From NCBI GenBank assembly GCA_011947345.1, contig JAAVTG010000808.1, positions 1 to 54,264 on the forward strand: a stretch of 54,264 nt of DNA, given 5' to 3'. Positions 53,701 through 54,264 of this stretch are shown in pieces (position 1 is the stretch's first letter; every line of letters begins with the position of its first letter). Source of the DNA: Phytophthora quininea. Its lineage: Eukaryota; Oomycota; Peronosporomycetes; Peronosporales; Peronosporaceae. Below the pieces are notes generated by a model that was given only the letters and a program-made list of their open reading frames with translations, had not been told where the DNA came from and searched no databases. Position numbers and translations under genes: made by a program.

Positions 53701-54264
53701 TCATGTGCATGAAAGTCGAACCCTTGGTCTTGGCGTTGTTCAAGCAAGTGCTGTTGAACTGCTTCCTCTGTCTCCACAGCCTGTATCAGAGCTGCTGCGG
53801 ATTCATCCGAATTGCTTGCAGCATGGGCGCGATGGCAGTGGGTAAGATCCCGCTGACATGCAGACAGGAGTGAGTTGGCTTGGGTACAATCCTGAGCTTG
53901 GGCGAGCTGGAGCTGACCTCGAATTCGCCGTTTCCATCCCTCCCAAACCAGACCCGGATTGGGGACTGAGTGGATGGTGGCGGCAAGTGTTGAATATCCT
54001 GAACAATTTCTCGTTGTACTGCATGATTGTCCAGAGTTTCTGGCCGAAGCCTCCAATATCCGGCAGATGGACGGCGGCGCGCCTCACCGAGAGAGAGACG
54101 AACAGCTAGATGATCGCCCGTATGTGGTGCTTGATAGTACTTCGCGGAGTCGAACAGGGTGTCCACCCATGTGTCAGAGATGTAAATGTAATCAAGACGA
54201 TTAACCCGTGGAAGTGGGCCGGAGAACAGACGTCGATCAGGAAAGCGTAGTCTCCAGGGGTCGA
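50723..54264 (-). mobile_element. LINE-type non-LTR retrotransposon, 5' end outside window
   Basis: The minus strand, from the window edge downward, encodes the end of an apurinic-type endonuclease, a linker, a reverse transcriptase with thumb, and a C-terminal zinc-finger-like region, in LINE order. The last stop is at 50723. No poly-A or simple-repeat tail is obvious just after it, and I could not define a target duplication because the 5' end is missing. Frames break only about three times in 3.5 kb, so the copy is young. It inserted upstream of the short-chain dehydrogenase in the same direction. Confidence 0.85.
50723..54264 (-). CDS. LINE ORF2: endonuclease end, reverse transcriptase, zinc-finger-like tail (partial)
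   Basis: At about 54200-54100 the frame reads an endonuclease end (LDYIYISDTWVDTLF ... HTGDHLAVRLSLGE), where GDH stands for the usual SDH. The reverse transcriptase (about 53640-52640) includes LKKLSAPGLDGLG, CVSLLYKKGDRRDPGNYRPI, GFVKGRSLHHHVRFL, ALFLDFAKAYDRVNW, TRGVKQGDPLSSLLFVLSIE and the catalytic YFADDSTLF (ADD in place of the common YxDD start). The rest (52657-50723) holds the thumb and a zinc-finger-like CAYPGCSDIETDRHLFFDCA. Breaks near 53940, 53690 (T-run) and 52650 (GGG run) each fit a missing base. It copies LINE RNA into DNA at a nicked target. Confidence 0.85.

Noticed and set aside
1..54264. CRISPR arrays, rRNA, bacterial operons or ribosome-binding sites
   Set aside because: No regularly spaced direct repeats with unique spacers and no rRNA sequence seen. 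Spliced eukaryotic genes make bacterial signals irrelevant.

Overview
The window reads as nuclear DNA from an oomycete, most likely Phytophthora or a close relative (Peronosporales). Genes are closely packed and GC-rich. Introns are few and short (about 52-83 nt, GT..AG, several starting GTACGT or GTGAGT). Some gene families are of oomycete type: bZIPs with an altered basic region, multi-TM/LRR membrane proteins, clustered ammonium transporters and a K+-channel-beta-like aldo-keto reductase. Some starts carry a TCATTYYNNAWTTT-like initiator. The species cannot be fixed from the sequence alone.

Layout. 0-5.4 kb: ammonium transporter cluster (a minus-strand copy cut by the window edge, a decayed copy, a plus-strand copy). 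6.2-10.4 kb: bZIP factor, OMA1-like M48 metalloprotease, a small PX-like protein, a possible small ORF. 11.6-16.8 kb: two tandem multi-TM/LRR paralogues with matching exon structure. 17.0-22.6 kb: homoserine dehydrogenase, PH-domain protein, ALKBH6-type dioxygenase, a 5-exon unknown gene, FKBP12. 22.7-27.0 kb: AT-rich transposon graveyard (Harbinger-like element with TTA duplication and a Myb/SANT-like ORF, a decayed DDE integrase of Polinton type, a decayed Mutator-like element). 27.3-31.3 kb: duplicated gene fragment, 4-TM protein, CT microsatellite, Ser/Thr-rich hypothetical protein, aldo-keto reductase pseudogene. 31.6-36.1 kb: small secreted protein, a third and intact ammonium transporter, zinc alcohol dehydrogenase. 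36.4-49.4 kb: tandem-AAA ATPase, 20S proteasome beta-1, TPR protein with an acidic tail, SAM-like protein, eIF1A, TMEM94-like P-type ATPase relative. 49.7-54.3 kb: short-chain dehydrogenase and a LINE (endonuclease + reverse transcriptase) running off the right edge.

The genes are mostly unrelated housekeeping functions. The three clear themes are local expansion (ammonium transporters, LRR pair), insertion and decay of several transposon classes, and divergent gene pairs sharing 100-350 bp promoters. A technical theme matters as much: about 25 reading-frame breaks in otherwise well-conserved genes fit one missing base, usually in a homopolymer run, so most look like sequence errors. I treat as genuine pseudogenes only the copies that also have nonsense codons, large deletions or widespread divergence.
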